A DNA stretch of 11,972 bases from Candidatus Thorarchaeota archaeon (GCA_020355105.1 CP070658.1:437504-449475); one strand, 5' to 3'. Shown: positions 1 through 6,071, numbered from the stretch's first letter. Made by a program: numbers and translations. Notes: generated by a model not told the origin, from the sequence alone.

Positions 1-498
1 CGCTATTTTTTTTCTCAATATATCCCTCCCACCGCTATAAATATTGTACCTGGCCGAAAACCCCATTTCAAAGTTCTCGATCTTACCAGGATCATTAAAA
101 TCAGTCCCTGGAGATAGTCTTCTTTGGTCCATTTTTTTGAAAAGATATGTCGACGGGGAATCTGCTTTGGTATATTCCGAGTAAAAACGTAATGTCGGCC
201 AAAAAGCGGCATTGGCCTCATCAATGGTCGCTTCTGACTCCCTGATGCGGGAAATTGCCAGAAGAATGTCAGGATTATTATCAATGGCAATCCTGATGGC
301 ATCGAGCACGGAAATCGGTTTTTTTAGATAGCTGAAATTCAGCTTAAATTTCGGCTTTACGGACGGCGTTGTCTCGAAACGTTCAAGACCGTATTCCGAT
401 ACGACCCTTTCGTACGTATATTCCTTATTCGCCGCGCACCCCCAGCAAAGGAGAAGGGTTATGCATATAAGACTTATTCGAACCAGACGCTTATTCAC
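1..498 (-). CDS. TolC-family outer membrane efflux lipoprotein, N-terminal part (runs off the window)
   Basis: A reading frame of 166 codons starts at GTG 498-496 and is open to base 1, so the gene is partial. A strong Shine-Dalgarno AGGAGG (508-503) sits 4 bases before the GTG. The first 25 residues are a basic start (MNKRLVR), a hydrophobic stretch and a cysteine (LLLCWGC), which looks like a lipoprotein signal, though the lipobox is imperfect. From about residue 62 comes a typical first TolC helix pattern, ISVLDAIRIAIDNNPDILLA, with a following alanine/glutamate-rich helix and AAFWPTL. It then continues to a segment ending FSARYNIYSGGRD, as in the first beta-strand region of outer membrane factors. 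Such proteins form the outer-membrane duct of RND or ABC efflux pumps in Gram-negative bacteria. Archaea lack that membrane, so this gene conflicts with the rest of the window. Family call is fairly sure; substrate unknown. Confidence 0.82.
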   Translation of the reverse strand, partial: MNKRLVRISLICITLLLCWGCAANKEYTYERVVSEYGLERFETTPSVKPKFKLNFSYLKKPISVLDAIRIAIDNNPDILLAISRIRESEATIDEANAAFWPTLRFYSEYTKADSPSTYLFKKMDQRRLSPGTDFNDPGKIENFEMGFSARYNIYSGGRDILRKKIA

Positions 499-614
499 CG
501 TTCCTCCTAATAATAAGCAATTAGCGGTCAGCGATTAGCTCACAGCTTCTTTGAGATTTGTCATTTTTAATGTCACCTCAATTGAGTGAAAAAAACTTAG
601 CCGGCAGTGTATTC

Positions 615-700
615 ACCACGAAGGAAACGAAGAGTACGAAGTAATTAGTCCGAAACCTTCTTGGGATAAAGTCTTCGTGACCCTTCGTGTTCTTCGTGGT
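615..700. repeat. Imperfect inverted repeat of ACGAAG units
   Basis: Left arm 615-641 carries three ACGAAG units starting with ACCACGAAG. Right arm 673-700, read on the other strand, also carries three, starting with ACCACGAAG. The transcript could fold into a long imperfect hairpin with a loop of about 31 bases. Intergenic elements built from CACGAAG units are common in several bacterial phyla, which agrees with a bacterial source for this block; that comparison is from memory. Confidence 0.7.
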
Positions 701-724
701 TGTACTTTTGGCTGCTTTTGTAGT

Positions 725-745
725 CCCCGGTCTCTCGGGGTTTTT
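725..745 (+). terminator. Rho-independent-type terminator, plus strand
   Basis: Stem CCCCG (725-729) pairs with CGGGG (736-740) around a 6-base loop and is followed directly by TTTTT (741-745). On the minus strand no T-run follows the stem, so it terminates plus-strand transcription. No plus-strand gene precedes it in the window, so its gene is missing or the stem is incidental. Confidence 0.55.
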
Positions 746-767
746 GCCCAACTAATGTCATAAACTC

Positions 768-791
768 AACAGCTTATCAGCTCATCAGCTC
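768..791. repeat. Three 8-bp tandem units
   Basis: AACAGCTT (768-775), ATCAGCTC (776-783) and ATCAGCTC (784-791) follow each other directly. The last two are identical and the first differs at two places. They overlap the final codons and the stop (777-779) of the minus-strand ORF, whose last residues ELMS come from this repeat. The repeat may mark where two unrelated sequences meet. Confidence 0.65.
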
Positions 792-1094
792 AATGGCGAG
801 TTCCTCATCGCCGTACAGTTCCCCAATTGAGCGTTTGGCTATGTCTTCAGGCGAGGCTTCGGGGTTCTCAGCCAGAGCAGCGTAGACGTGGTAGTTCAGT
901 TCCGCCGGTGGGTTGAGGGCACTTTCCTCTCCGTGCGTGCAGATTCCTTGAAAGCCAACTTGCTTTATCAATAGAAAAGAACGGAAGAAGCTGGTTATCT
1001 CAAGAGTTCCCCGAGGGCTGCAATTCCACCAGCCAGTGCCGAAGTGCAGGTGCGCCATATTGGTCCTGGTGGGCGGCCGGATATCCGGAGTCAT
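777..1094 (-). pseudogene. Fragment from the C-terminal part of an unidentified, possibly glycosidase-like protein
   Basis: Residues 150-254 of the chimeric ORF read TPDIRPPTRTNMAHLHFG, then WWN, FFRSFLLIKQVGFQGICTHG and finally PPAELNYHVYAALAENPEAS followed by IGELYG. The ELNY..A.LA.NP..S....I....YG ending resembles the end of the barrel domain in large carbohydrate-active or DUF4838-like proteins, from memory and with low confidence. Such proteins continue well beyond the YG motif, whereas this ORF stops ten residues later inside a short tandem repeat. The fragment is thus cut at both ends: at 1094 by the SDR and near 790 by bacterial-type sequence. Confidence 0.4.
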
Positions 1095-1541
1095 GGTTTC
1101 TGTATACAGATCTGTCGCCATCTGAGTGTCATTGGCAGTCTTCGGAGGTCCTCTGCCTGTGCAATGTCCGTAAGTTGCAATTGAGCTCGCGTAGATCATC
1201 TTTGGGGTACTTCCCAACTTCTGTGCGGCCTCCAGTATGTTCGTTGTGCCGCCTATGTTCACGGCTCTAGTCAAATCGGGGTCGACATCTGATGTGGGAG
1301 GGATAATCGCCGCTAGATGAATGACACATTCGACATCCCTCATAGCGTTCAAGACCACTTCAGGATCTCGTATGTCACCCCAAATGGTTTCGAACTCACG
1401 GATTCGCAAGAGTTGCTTCATGACCTTCTCATTGCGGGACGTTCTCAATTCAATGCAACAAACGTCGTGATCTGTTTCCAGGAGTGATAACATGGCACTC
1501 TCGCCGACATTGCCGAAAGCCCCAGTAAGAAGAACTCTCAT
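777..1541 (-). CDS. Chimeric ORF: N-terminal half of an extended SDR/NAD-dependent epimerase joined to an unrelated C-terminus
   Basis: Residues 1-149 are a standard extended SDR: MRVLLTGAFGNVG gives the TGxxGxxG Rossmann motif, GDIRD (55-59) contacts the cofactor, HLAAI (75-79) follows, N95 is in the expected NIGGTTN place, and YASSIATYG (117-125) carries the catalytic serine. The catalytic tyrosine should be Y146 in YTETK, but the lysine is replaced by M150 and similarity to the family stops exactly there. Residues 150-254 look like a different protein. Whole-length family members are about 300 aa, so both the cofactor lysine and the substrate domain are lost and the product should not work as an epimerase. 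The start is backed by a TATA-like box 27 bases upstream, giving a nearly leaderless message. It lies divergent to the MarR gene. Either an assembly chimera or a rearranged pseudogene. Confidence 0.7.
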   Translation of the reverse strand: MRVLLTGAFGNVGESAMLSLLETDHDVCCIELRTSRNEKVMKQLLRIREFETIWGDIRDPEVVLNAMRDVECVIHLAAIIPPTSDVDPDLTRAVNIGGTTNILEAAQKLGSTPKMIYASSIATYGHCTGRGPPKTANDTQMATDLYTETMTPDIRPPTRTNMAHLHFGTGWWNCSPRGTLEITSFFRSFLLIKQVGFQGICTHGEESALNPPAELNYHVYAALAENPEASPEDIAKRSIGELYGDEELAIELMS

Positions 1542-1564
1542 GTGCCGGGCTCAACAAGATACTC

Positions 1565-1572
1565 TTATAATA
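1565..1572 (-). promoter_or_regulatory. TATA-like box of the SDR ORF
   Basis: On the minus strand the sequence TATTATAA is centred about 27 bases before the ATG at 1541, the spacing expected for an archaeal TATA box driving a leaderless transcript. Confidence 0.55.
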
Positions 1573-1580
1573 CTTCGGTG

Positions 1581-1618
1581 TCGAAATATTCGCGAAGGAA
1601 ATATCGGGTTTCGAAATA
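1581..1618. promoter_or_regulatory. Candidate operator between the SDR ORF and the MarR gene
   Basis: Two exact copies of TCGAAATA (1581-1588 and 1611-1618) stand 30 bp apart, near three helical turns. Between them lie a perfect palindrome TTCGCGAA (1589-1596) and a second AAATAT (1599-1604). MarR proteins usually bind palindromes in such divergent intergenic regions, so this is a reasonable autoregulatory site, but that is inference. Confidence 0.4.
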
Positions 1619-1693
1619 CACATTAGCTCCAAATGCTACTGCAACGCTTGGCGGCGCCCAAACACCCGAGAAACACTAGGTTGGAGTCAGTAA

Positions 1694-2116
1694 ATGAGTC
1701 GAAACCGTCAGGACCTCATGTATGACCTTGTCGACGCACTTCGCCTTCTTGGAAAGGTCAAATGGTTCCTGGGAAACACTAGGCTGAGTTTGGATGAATT
1801 CCTTGTTCTTGACCTCATAGCGGATTCAGATACCTGCACCATGAAAGACATCGTGGAGACTTTCTCGCTGCCTGCAAGTACGGCAACAGGCATCGTTGAC
1901 CGTCTGGTCAATAAGAAATACGTCAAACGAGGTCAATCAGAGAGTGATAGAAGGGTGGTGACATTGCAGATTACTCCAAGAGGGAAGCAGACCTACAACA
2001 GGTTCAAATCTAGCGCTCTCACTCAGATGGAGGAATCACTCAGTCATCTGAGCAGAAGCGAAATAGAAACTCTCTTAGATTTGGTCAGGAAGCTAACCGC
2101 AAGAATGACGATATAG
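1694..2116 (+). CDS. MarR-family winged helix-turn-helix transcriptional regulator
   Basis: 140 aa, the usual MarR length. An N-terminal helix (about 1-30) and a C-terminal helix (about 112-138) would form the dimer interface. The DNA-binding domain covers about 33-105: LSLDEFLVLDLIA, the recognition helix region PASTATGIVDRLVNKKYVKR, and the wing SESDRRVVTLQITPRGK with the typical D-R-R...L-T-x-x-G pattern. The start ATG has GGAG (1683-1686) 7 bases upstream. MarR proteins repress genes until a small phenolic or other ligand, or oxidation, releases them from DNA. No cysteine-based switch is obvious (one cysteine, in TCTMKD). It is divergent from the SDR ORF and precedes the histidine kinase by 159 bases with its own promoter, so it need not be co-transcribed. 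Ligand and targets are unknown. Confidence 0.88.
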   Translation: MSRNRQDLMYDLVDALRLLGKVKWFLGNTRLSLDEFLVLDLIADSDTCTMKDIVETFSLPASTATGIVDRLVNKKYVKRGQSESDRRVVTLQITPRGKQTYNRFKSSALTQMEESLSHLSRSEIETLLDLVRKLTARMTI

Positions 2117-2147
2117 GGAAGATTGCCGCCTCAACCCACTTGTCGTG

Positions 2148-2270
2148 AAGAAAGCCAACGTAGGCTGGGCTCCGTGAATGATTCGAAGTGTGGAAGGATC
2201 TCTTCTGGATGCTAGTCAGGCTTTCTTTGAACGAACAAAGCTATTATGCTTCTGATTTGAGCCTAGTCAG
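2148..2270. promoter_or_regulatory. Promoter region of the histidine kinase gene with short repeats
   Basis: A TATA-like CTATTATG (2241-2248) lies about 30 bases before the GTG at 2276, suggesting a leaderless or short-leader message. Around it are two exact copies of CTAGTCAG (2212-2219 and 2263-2270), a small inverted repeat CTTTG/CAAAG (2225-2240) just before the TATA box, and a 9-bp inverted repeat AAGAAAGCC (2148-2156) with GGCTTTCTT (2219-2227). These may be regulator sites; none is a known motif. Confidence 0.4.
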
Positions 2271-2275
2271 CCTGA

Positions 2276-4558
2276 GTGGACTGCAAGCACCTCTACGCTA
2301 GAGAAGTGACGAGGATGCCCGCTGATTCGAGCCCCGTGAGGTCCACGGATTCATCAGCTTTGACTCTAGATGACATGCGGCACGCTGCAATTGTCCTGGT
2401 ATGGATGGTCGTGGCGTTTTTCGCAATTGCGTCCTTCGCCCTTATGATTCCGCATTTCTTCGATTGGCTGCAAGCGGTGGCCCATGTGACCGATACCGCT
2501 GAAGCACTGATGGAGATAGGTCTGACGCCCGAAATCTATGCGACAGTCATTGTAGTGAGGGATACGATAGTCACGGGTTTCTTCATGGTTACTGCGCTTG
2601 GACTCTTTTACAGACACTCCAGTGACCAATGGATTGTTTCTGTGTCTTTGACCCTTCTGACTCTCGGCTTGGGCTTTACAAGAGTGATGTCGACTCCAGT
2701 TCTACAGCCGCTGGACTCGATTACTGCATTGGTGGCCAATCTAGGACACCTGTTTCTGGTTGTCTTTCTCTTTGCCTTTCCGGACGGCAGATTTCGTCCG
2801 CGTAGCGCATGGATGATGGCTACTCTCCTCCTTGCAGTCAACTATGGCATTCAGACTCTAATGATTCTCTTGGAATCAGAACCTGCAATCTTGATGCAAA
2901 TGCTGGCCGGCACTCAGTTTGGAGCTATCGCGGTCGGTATTCTCGTCCAGATGTATCGATATTTCAAGTACCATGGACCGGTGGAGCGTCAGCAAACAAA
3001 GTGGTTGATCCTGGGTGCGGCAACTCTGGTTATGGGCTTCGTCGCGATCAATGCAGCGGGCATCATGACGGAAGCCGTTACTGGTTCAGGTGCAGCCTCG
3101 GTATACTACACACTCATATTTCAGACTGCTTTCACAGCCCTACCTGCACTTGTAGTCCCCATCAGCATCAGCTTCTCGGTCATCCAATACAGATTGTGGG
3201 ACTTGAGGCGCGTCGTCTACTCTGGGTCGACCTATGTCCTTCTTGTTGCAGTCTTTATGGGTGGCATCTTCGGAGGAGCCATTCTGATTCAGGGCGCCGC
3301 TCCTGTCGTTACCGCCATCAATGTTCCAGCTTCCGTCGTTGTGTCCGGGCTGCTTATGGTCTTGGCAGCACCTGTCCTATATCAGTTTGTGAGGACAGTA
3401 GCGCACCGAACGCTATTACGAGAGAGACTTGACTACCGACGCGTCGAGAACGAGTTCTCGCGTGAAATAGGCACAATCATCGACTTGAATGAGCTAGGCA
3501 AGAGGCTTGTCCGTCGTGTTGCGAACCTCTTCGTTGTATCGTACATCGGAGTTCATCTTCTGAAGGAAGAGAATCGGCTCGTGCTTCTTGAAGAGAAATC
3601 GCTCAGATACAGAATGCGATTTCGCACCCTCGACGCAAACACCCTAGCGAATCTTGGCGAAGGCAAGGACTCCACAGTTTTCGAAAGCGGCATTGGATAC
3701 TTGCTCGTGCCGATTATGTCGGTGAAGGACCGTGAGAGCGATCTAGTCGGCATTCTTACTCTTGGTCCTCGCATATCGGGACAGGGTTTCTCGACCGGGG
3801 AGAGGGAAACTCTGCTTAGTCTGGCAACCCAGGTAGGTACAGCAATTCGTGTGGCGGACCTTGTTGTAGCAATCACCGAAGCAGAACGAGAAATAAAAGC
3901 GGCTGCAGACACTGCTACTCTCTATCTAGACCTTCTGACTCATGATACACGAAATCAGCTTCAGGCAATCTTGCTGGCAGCTGAAGCGATTCAGCAGGAG
4001 AACCCAAGCTCCCAAACGGAAGCGCTACTCAACAGTATCGTGGACGCCGTAAGAGCGTGTGAATCACTCATCTCAAAGGCGCAGGTGACTGAAACCTTCC
4101 TTAGTACTGAGCTGACGGCTCTACCCCTTGACCAAGTGGTTGAGGAAGCTATGAGAAGGCTCGGAGAAACCTATGCTGACATTGAGGTGGAGGTTGAGAA
4201 TCACATACCTGGTACGAGAGTCTACGCCGACAGACACCTATTGCATATGCTGATGAATCTGCTTGAAAACGCAGTCGTTCACAACAAAACCCAACCAAGG
4301 AAGGTCTGGGTGTTTGTCGGGAGATCTGACGAAGGGGTGACCATAAGAATAGCGGACAACGGCCCTGGAATCTCTGATGGGAAGAAGGAAGGACTGTTTG
4401 ATCCTGACAGAAGATTCGGCGGTGTTGGAGTACACCAGGCGCAGAGAATATGCCAGAAGTACGGGGGTCGGATTAGCGTTGTAGACCGCGTTCCTGGCCA
4501 ACCAAGCCATGGAGCTGAGTTTCAAGTATGGCTACCTGATGCAGAGGCGGAAGCGTGA
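2276..4558 (+). CDS. Membrane sensor histidine kinase: about ten TM helices, GAF domain, HATPase
   Basis: 760 aa. About ten hydrophobic segments lie between residues 36 and 372. The stretch FAFPDGRF (166-173), PVERQQTKW (235-243) and QYRLWDLRRVVYSG (304-317) is typical of bacterial sensor kinases of the Chloroflexi/Actinobacteria sort. A cytosolic GAF-like domain covers about 393-530. The phospho-acceptor helix has H556 in LLTHDTRNQLQ, the HDxRN form common in archaeal kinases. The ATPase domain shows the N-box NLLENAVVHN (661-670), G1 DNGPGI (694-699), LFDP (707-710) and G2-like GGVGVHQAQRI (715-725). It should autophosphorylate on H556 in response to an unknown membrane or GAF-bound signal. 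No receiver-domain gene is in the window. Start is GTG 2276; ATG 2315 (residue 14) is an alternative. It ends 10 bases from the convergent hydrolase gene. Confidence 0.88.
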   Translation: MDCKHLYAREVTRMPADSSPVRSTDSSALTLDDMRHAAIVLVWMVVAFFAIASFALMIPHFFDWLQAVAHVTDTAEALMEIGLTPEIYATVIVVRDTIVTGFFMVTALGLFYRHSSDQWIVSVSLTLLTLGLGFTRVMSTPVLQPLDSITALVANLGHLFLVVFLFAFPDGRFRPRSAWMMATLLLAVNYGIQTLMILLESEPAILMQMLAGTQFGAIAVGILVQMYRYFKYHGPVERQQTKWLILGAATLVMGFVAINAAGIMTEAVTGSGAASVYYTLIFQTAFTALPALVVPISISFSVIQYRLWDLRRVVYSGSTYVLLVAVFMGGIFGGAILIQGAAPVVTAINVPASVVVSGLLMVLAAPVLYQFVRTVAHRTLLRERLDYRRVENEFSREIGTIIDLNELGKRLVRRVANLFVVSYIGVHLLKEENRLVLLEEKSLRYRMRFRTLDANTLANLGEGKDSTVFESGIGYLLVPIMSVKDRESDLVGILTLGPRISGQGFSTGERETLLSLATQVGTAIRVADLVVAITEAEREIKAAADTATLYLDLLTHDTRNQLQAILLAAEAIQQENPSSQTEALLNSIVDAVRACESLISKAQVTETFLSTELTALPLDQVVEEAMRRLGETYADIEVEVENHIPGTRVYADRHLLHMLMNLLENAVVHNKTQPRKVWVFVGRSDEGVTIRIADNGPGISDGKKEGLFDPDRRFGGVGVHQAQRICQKYGGRISVVDRVPGQPSHGAEFQVWLPDAEAEA

Positions 4559-4568
4559 GACTAATTCA

Positions 4569-5336
4569 TTATTGCCCTGCAATCTCTCGGATGAAGGATA
4601 CTATCCTGTCAACAACGACCTCAGCGACTTGCTCTCCTTTCTCCTTTGTTGCCTTGGTTGAGTAGCCAACGACTCCTGAATCGCTGATCTCCTTCATAGA
4701 CCAAGTTGTGTTGATTCTCATCCCTGTATCAGCCATGTCGGCCCCAATGAACCCGGGTACAAGGTCCCTGCCAGGCTCATCGACTCTCCTATCTTCAAGT
4801 ACTCTCTGACCCAAGTACCATGACACCGAGGTTTCCATGTCGCATCCATGGAACACGGGCTTCGTTGCTACCTCCTCGATCTTATCCGAGGCCATGGCCC
4901 ACCAGTCTATATGGTACACCTTTGCAGAGCCCATATCGCGAAGAATATGCAGTGCGTTGGAGATGGCAGTTCCGTTTCCTCCGTGGCCGTTGACCAGGAC
5001 AATCTTAGTGAATCCATGTTGTGCCAAGGATGAGCAGACGTCCACAATGACGTTGGCAAGAGTTGACTCCTGCAATGTGACCGTGCCTTTGAACTCCATG
5101 TGGTGAGGTGAGTAGCCGTAGGCGATTGTTGGCGCCACAGTCACCTTGATATCATCCCACAGTCTGTCTGCAGACATTGAGGCGAATCTGCCAGCCACAA
5201 AGTGGTCGTTGTCCAGTGGAAGTGCCGGACCGTGTTGTTCCGTCGAACCAATTGGGAAAAGTACAATATCACATTCATCCAGCCTGCTCTCCACTTCTTG
5301 CCAAGTCATCTTGGCCAGGTAATAGCTCTTCTCCAT
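4569..5336 (-). CDS. Creatininase/ArfB-fold metal-dependent amidohydrolase
   Basis: About 255 aa, the family's normal length. Numbering from the GTG at 5342, the metal site is visible: GSTEQHGPALPLDND (32-46) with E35, H37 and D44/D46, GYSPHH (76-81), VNGHGGN (117-123) with H120, and HGCDMETS (165-172) with E170. The family opens cyclic amides or removes formyl groups; members include creatininase, mycofactocin-associated proteins and archaeal ArfB, which deformylates an intermediate of riboflavin and F420 synthesis. Which reaction this protein performs cannot be told from sequence; ArfB-like is a reasonable guess in an archaeon. The usual HAGExETS motif reads HGCDMETS, so D168 stands where glutamate is common. 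Start is ATG 5336 or GTG 5342: a TATA box at 5368-5375 puts the transcript start near 5345, allowing either. No flavin or F420 gene adjoins it. Confidence 0.85.
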   Translation of the reverse strand: MEKSYYLAKMTWQEVESRLDECDIVLFPIGSTEQHGPALPLDNDHFVAGRFASMSADRLWDDIKVTVAPTIAYGYSPHHMEFKGTVTLQESTLANVIVDVCSSLAQHGFTKIVLVNGHGGNGTAISNALHILRDMGSAKVYHIDWWAMASDKIEEVATKPVFHGCDMETSVSWYLGQRVLEDRRVDEPGRDLVPGFIGADMADTGMRINTTWSMKEISDSGVVGYSTKATKEKGEQVAEVVVDRIVSFIREIAGQ

Positions 5337-5367
5337 AGACACACCTGTTTCTCGAAAGGCGCGGGCG

Positions 5368-5375
5368 CTATATAG
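5368..5375 (-). promoter_or_regulatory. TATA box of the creatininase-family gene
   Basis: CTATATAG, centred about 30-35 bases before the candidate starts (GTG 5342, ATG 5336). It is palindromic, so it could also fire to the right, but the plus-strand gene has its own box at 5420. Confidence 0.6.
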
Positions 5376-5381
5376 ATTGCA

Positions 5382-5394
5382 CCTCTGCTAGAGG
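5382..5394. promoter_or_regulatory. Inverted repeat between divergent promoters
   Basis: CCTCT (5382-5386) and AGAGG (5390-5394) form a perfect 5-bp inverted repeat around GCT, located directly upstream of one TATA box (5368-5375) and 26 bases before the other (5420-5427). Possible operator; no known consensus. Confidence 0.3.
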
Positions 5395-5419
5395 CAACGC
5401 TGACCCTTCAGTGACATGG

Positions 5420-5427
5420 TTTTTAAG
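5420..5427 (+). promoter_or_regulatory. TATA box of the 5507 gene
   Basis: TTTTTAAG centred near 5423 predicts a transcript start near 5450, leaving a leader of about 55 bases with room for the Shine-Dalgarno at 5492. The same TTTTTAA core appears before the SPFH gene. Confidence 0.55.
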
Positions 5428-5491
5428 GAAAGAAGAGTACGACACCCTAGACAGCCCGGCGACCTAGGTCACTGGGATGGTACAATCACTT

Positions 5492-5496
5492 AGGAG
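5492..5496 (+). promoter_or_regulatory. Shine-Dalgarno supporting the start at 5507
   Basis: AGGAG lies 10 bases before ATG 5507. The upstream in-frame ATG at 5477 has no such signal, so the shorter protein is preferred. A 10-bp palindrome GACCTAGGTC (5461-5470) precedes it in the leader. Confidence 0.5.
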
Positions 5497-5506
5497 ACAA
5501 GATTGT

Positions 5507-6067
5507 ATGGGCAAGATTACCGATCCCATTGCAAAACGGATTAGGAAGAAAGCCGCCAAGGACATCAAGGGAGGATTTTTCGGACTGATTACTCACTACA
5601 TTCCAGGTTGGCACGGTTACCAAGAGAAGGAAGAAAGACGCGCCGCCGACAAAGTCCTTCGTGAGTTCATGGCGGACCAGCTCAGGCTTGTCAAGCAGGA
5701 CCTTGAGAAGCTACAGACAATGGTTGTAGAATACAACCTTGACAAGACATGGGAAACATTCGACAGGATGTTGGCCCTGACTGACAAGATTGAATCATCT
5801 ATCCGTTACGCTGATTATGGCTATGCCGCATGGGGCTCAAAAGAGAAAATCAATGAGAAGGAGCTCGACCTCGTCTACGAGTTTGACGCTACGATCATCA
5901 ATGACATCGGAGACATCAACGACGTCGTTGAAGAGTTCACCTCAGAGATGAATCAAGGCAAGTTCGATGAAGCATGGCCCTTCACTCACCGCATGTACAC
6001 TATCATGCAAAGGCTCGAAGAAAAGTGGAAGCAGCGTGAGGGGTACATGAAAGGTTACCAAGAGTAG
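5507..6067 (+). CDS. Charged helical protein of unknown function, possible partner of the SPFH protein
   Basis: 186 aa from ATG 5507, or 196 aa from ATG 5477. I do not recognise a named family. A basic, lysine-rich N-terminus (IRKKAAKDIKGG) leads into a short hydrophobic turn FFGLITHYIPGWHGY, then YQEKEERRAADKVLREFMADQL and long amphipathic helices to the end, with a central YADYGYAAWG (111-120 of the long form). There is no signal peptide, transmembrane helix or cysteine pair; the only cysteine is in the optional N-terminal extension. The pattern P-G-x-x-G-Y-x-x-K-E-x-R-R-x-A-D-K-x-x-R is one I recall from conserved hypothetical proteins encoded near SPFH/zinc-ribbon proteins in bacteria; this is memory, not a search. 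An SPFH/zinc-ribbon gene lies 1 kb downstream on the same strand. It may bind membranes or act as a scaffold. Confidence 0.7.
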   Translation: MGKITDPIAKRIRKKAAKDIKGGFFGLITHYIPGWHGYQEKEERRAADKVLREFMADQLRLVKQDLEKLQTMVVEYNLDKTWETFDRMLALTDKIESSIRYADYGYAAWGSKEKINEKELDLVYEFDATIINDIGDINDVVEEFTSEMNQGKFDEAWPFTHRMYTIMQRLEEKWKQREGYMKGYQE

Positions 6068-6071
6068 TTGG

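Larger units (their letters stand above)
499..776. other. Gene-free stretch with repeats
   Basis: No convincing gene on either strand. It holds the TolC ribosome binding site (503-508), a short GCGATTAGCT/TTAGCGGTCA-type repeat (521-540), a perfect palindrome CTCAATTGAG (577-586) that could be an operator for the TolC gene, the ACGAAG inverted repeat (615-700) and a plus-strand terminator (725-745). A nine-codon minus-strand ORF (564-535) with a decent AGGTGA upstream is probably not a gene. Confidence 0.6.
1..790. other. Bacterial-looking block, probably foreign to the rest of the window
   Basis: Contains the TolC-family gene fragment plus non-coding DNA in bacterial style: a consensus Shine-Dalgarno, a GC stem with T-run terminator, an inverted repeat of ACGAAG units and short tandem units. 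The archaeal-type TATA signals seen from 1565 rightwards are not evident here. The right boundary is placed near 790 because the 8-bp tandem units (768-791) overlap the end of the neighbouring ORF. Origin from a Gram-negative bacterium is inferred; a particular phylum cannot be named from the sequence alone. Confidence 0.55.

Noticed and set aside
15..302. Minus-strand 95-aa frame starting MPSGLPLII
   Set aside because: It is an out-of-frame shadow of the TolC-family frame (498-1), which has a Shine-Dalgarno, a signal peptide and family motifs.
535..564. Nine-codon minus-strand ORF with a good AGGTGA upstream
   Set aside because: Too short to support as a gene, in a repeat-rich gap, and no link to a known leader peptide.
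1670..1783. GAAACACTAGG repeated at 1670-1680 and 1773-1783
   Set aside because: One copy lies inside MarR codons; an 11-bp match without symmetry is not enough to call a site.
2809..3432. Plus-strand 207-aa frame inside the histidine kinase gene
   Set aside because: Different frame of a clear kinase gene; composition rich in Cys, Ser and His with no domain pattern.
4837..5106. Plus-strand frames opposite the creatininase-family gene
   Set aside because: Antisense shadows; all family motifs are in the minus-strand frame.
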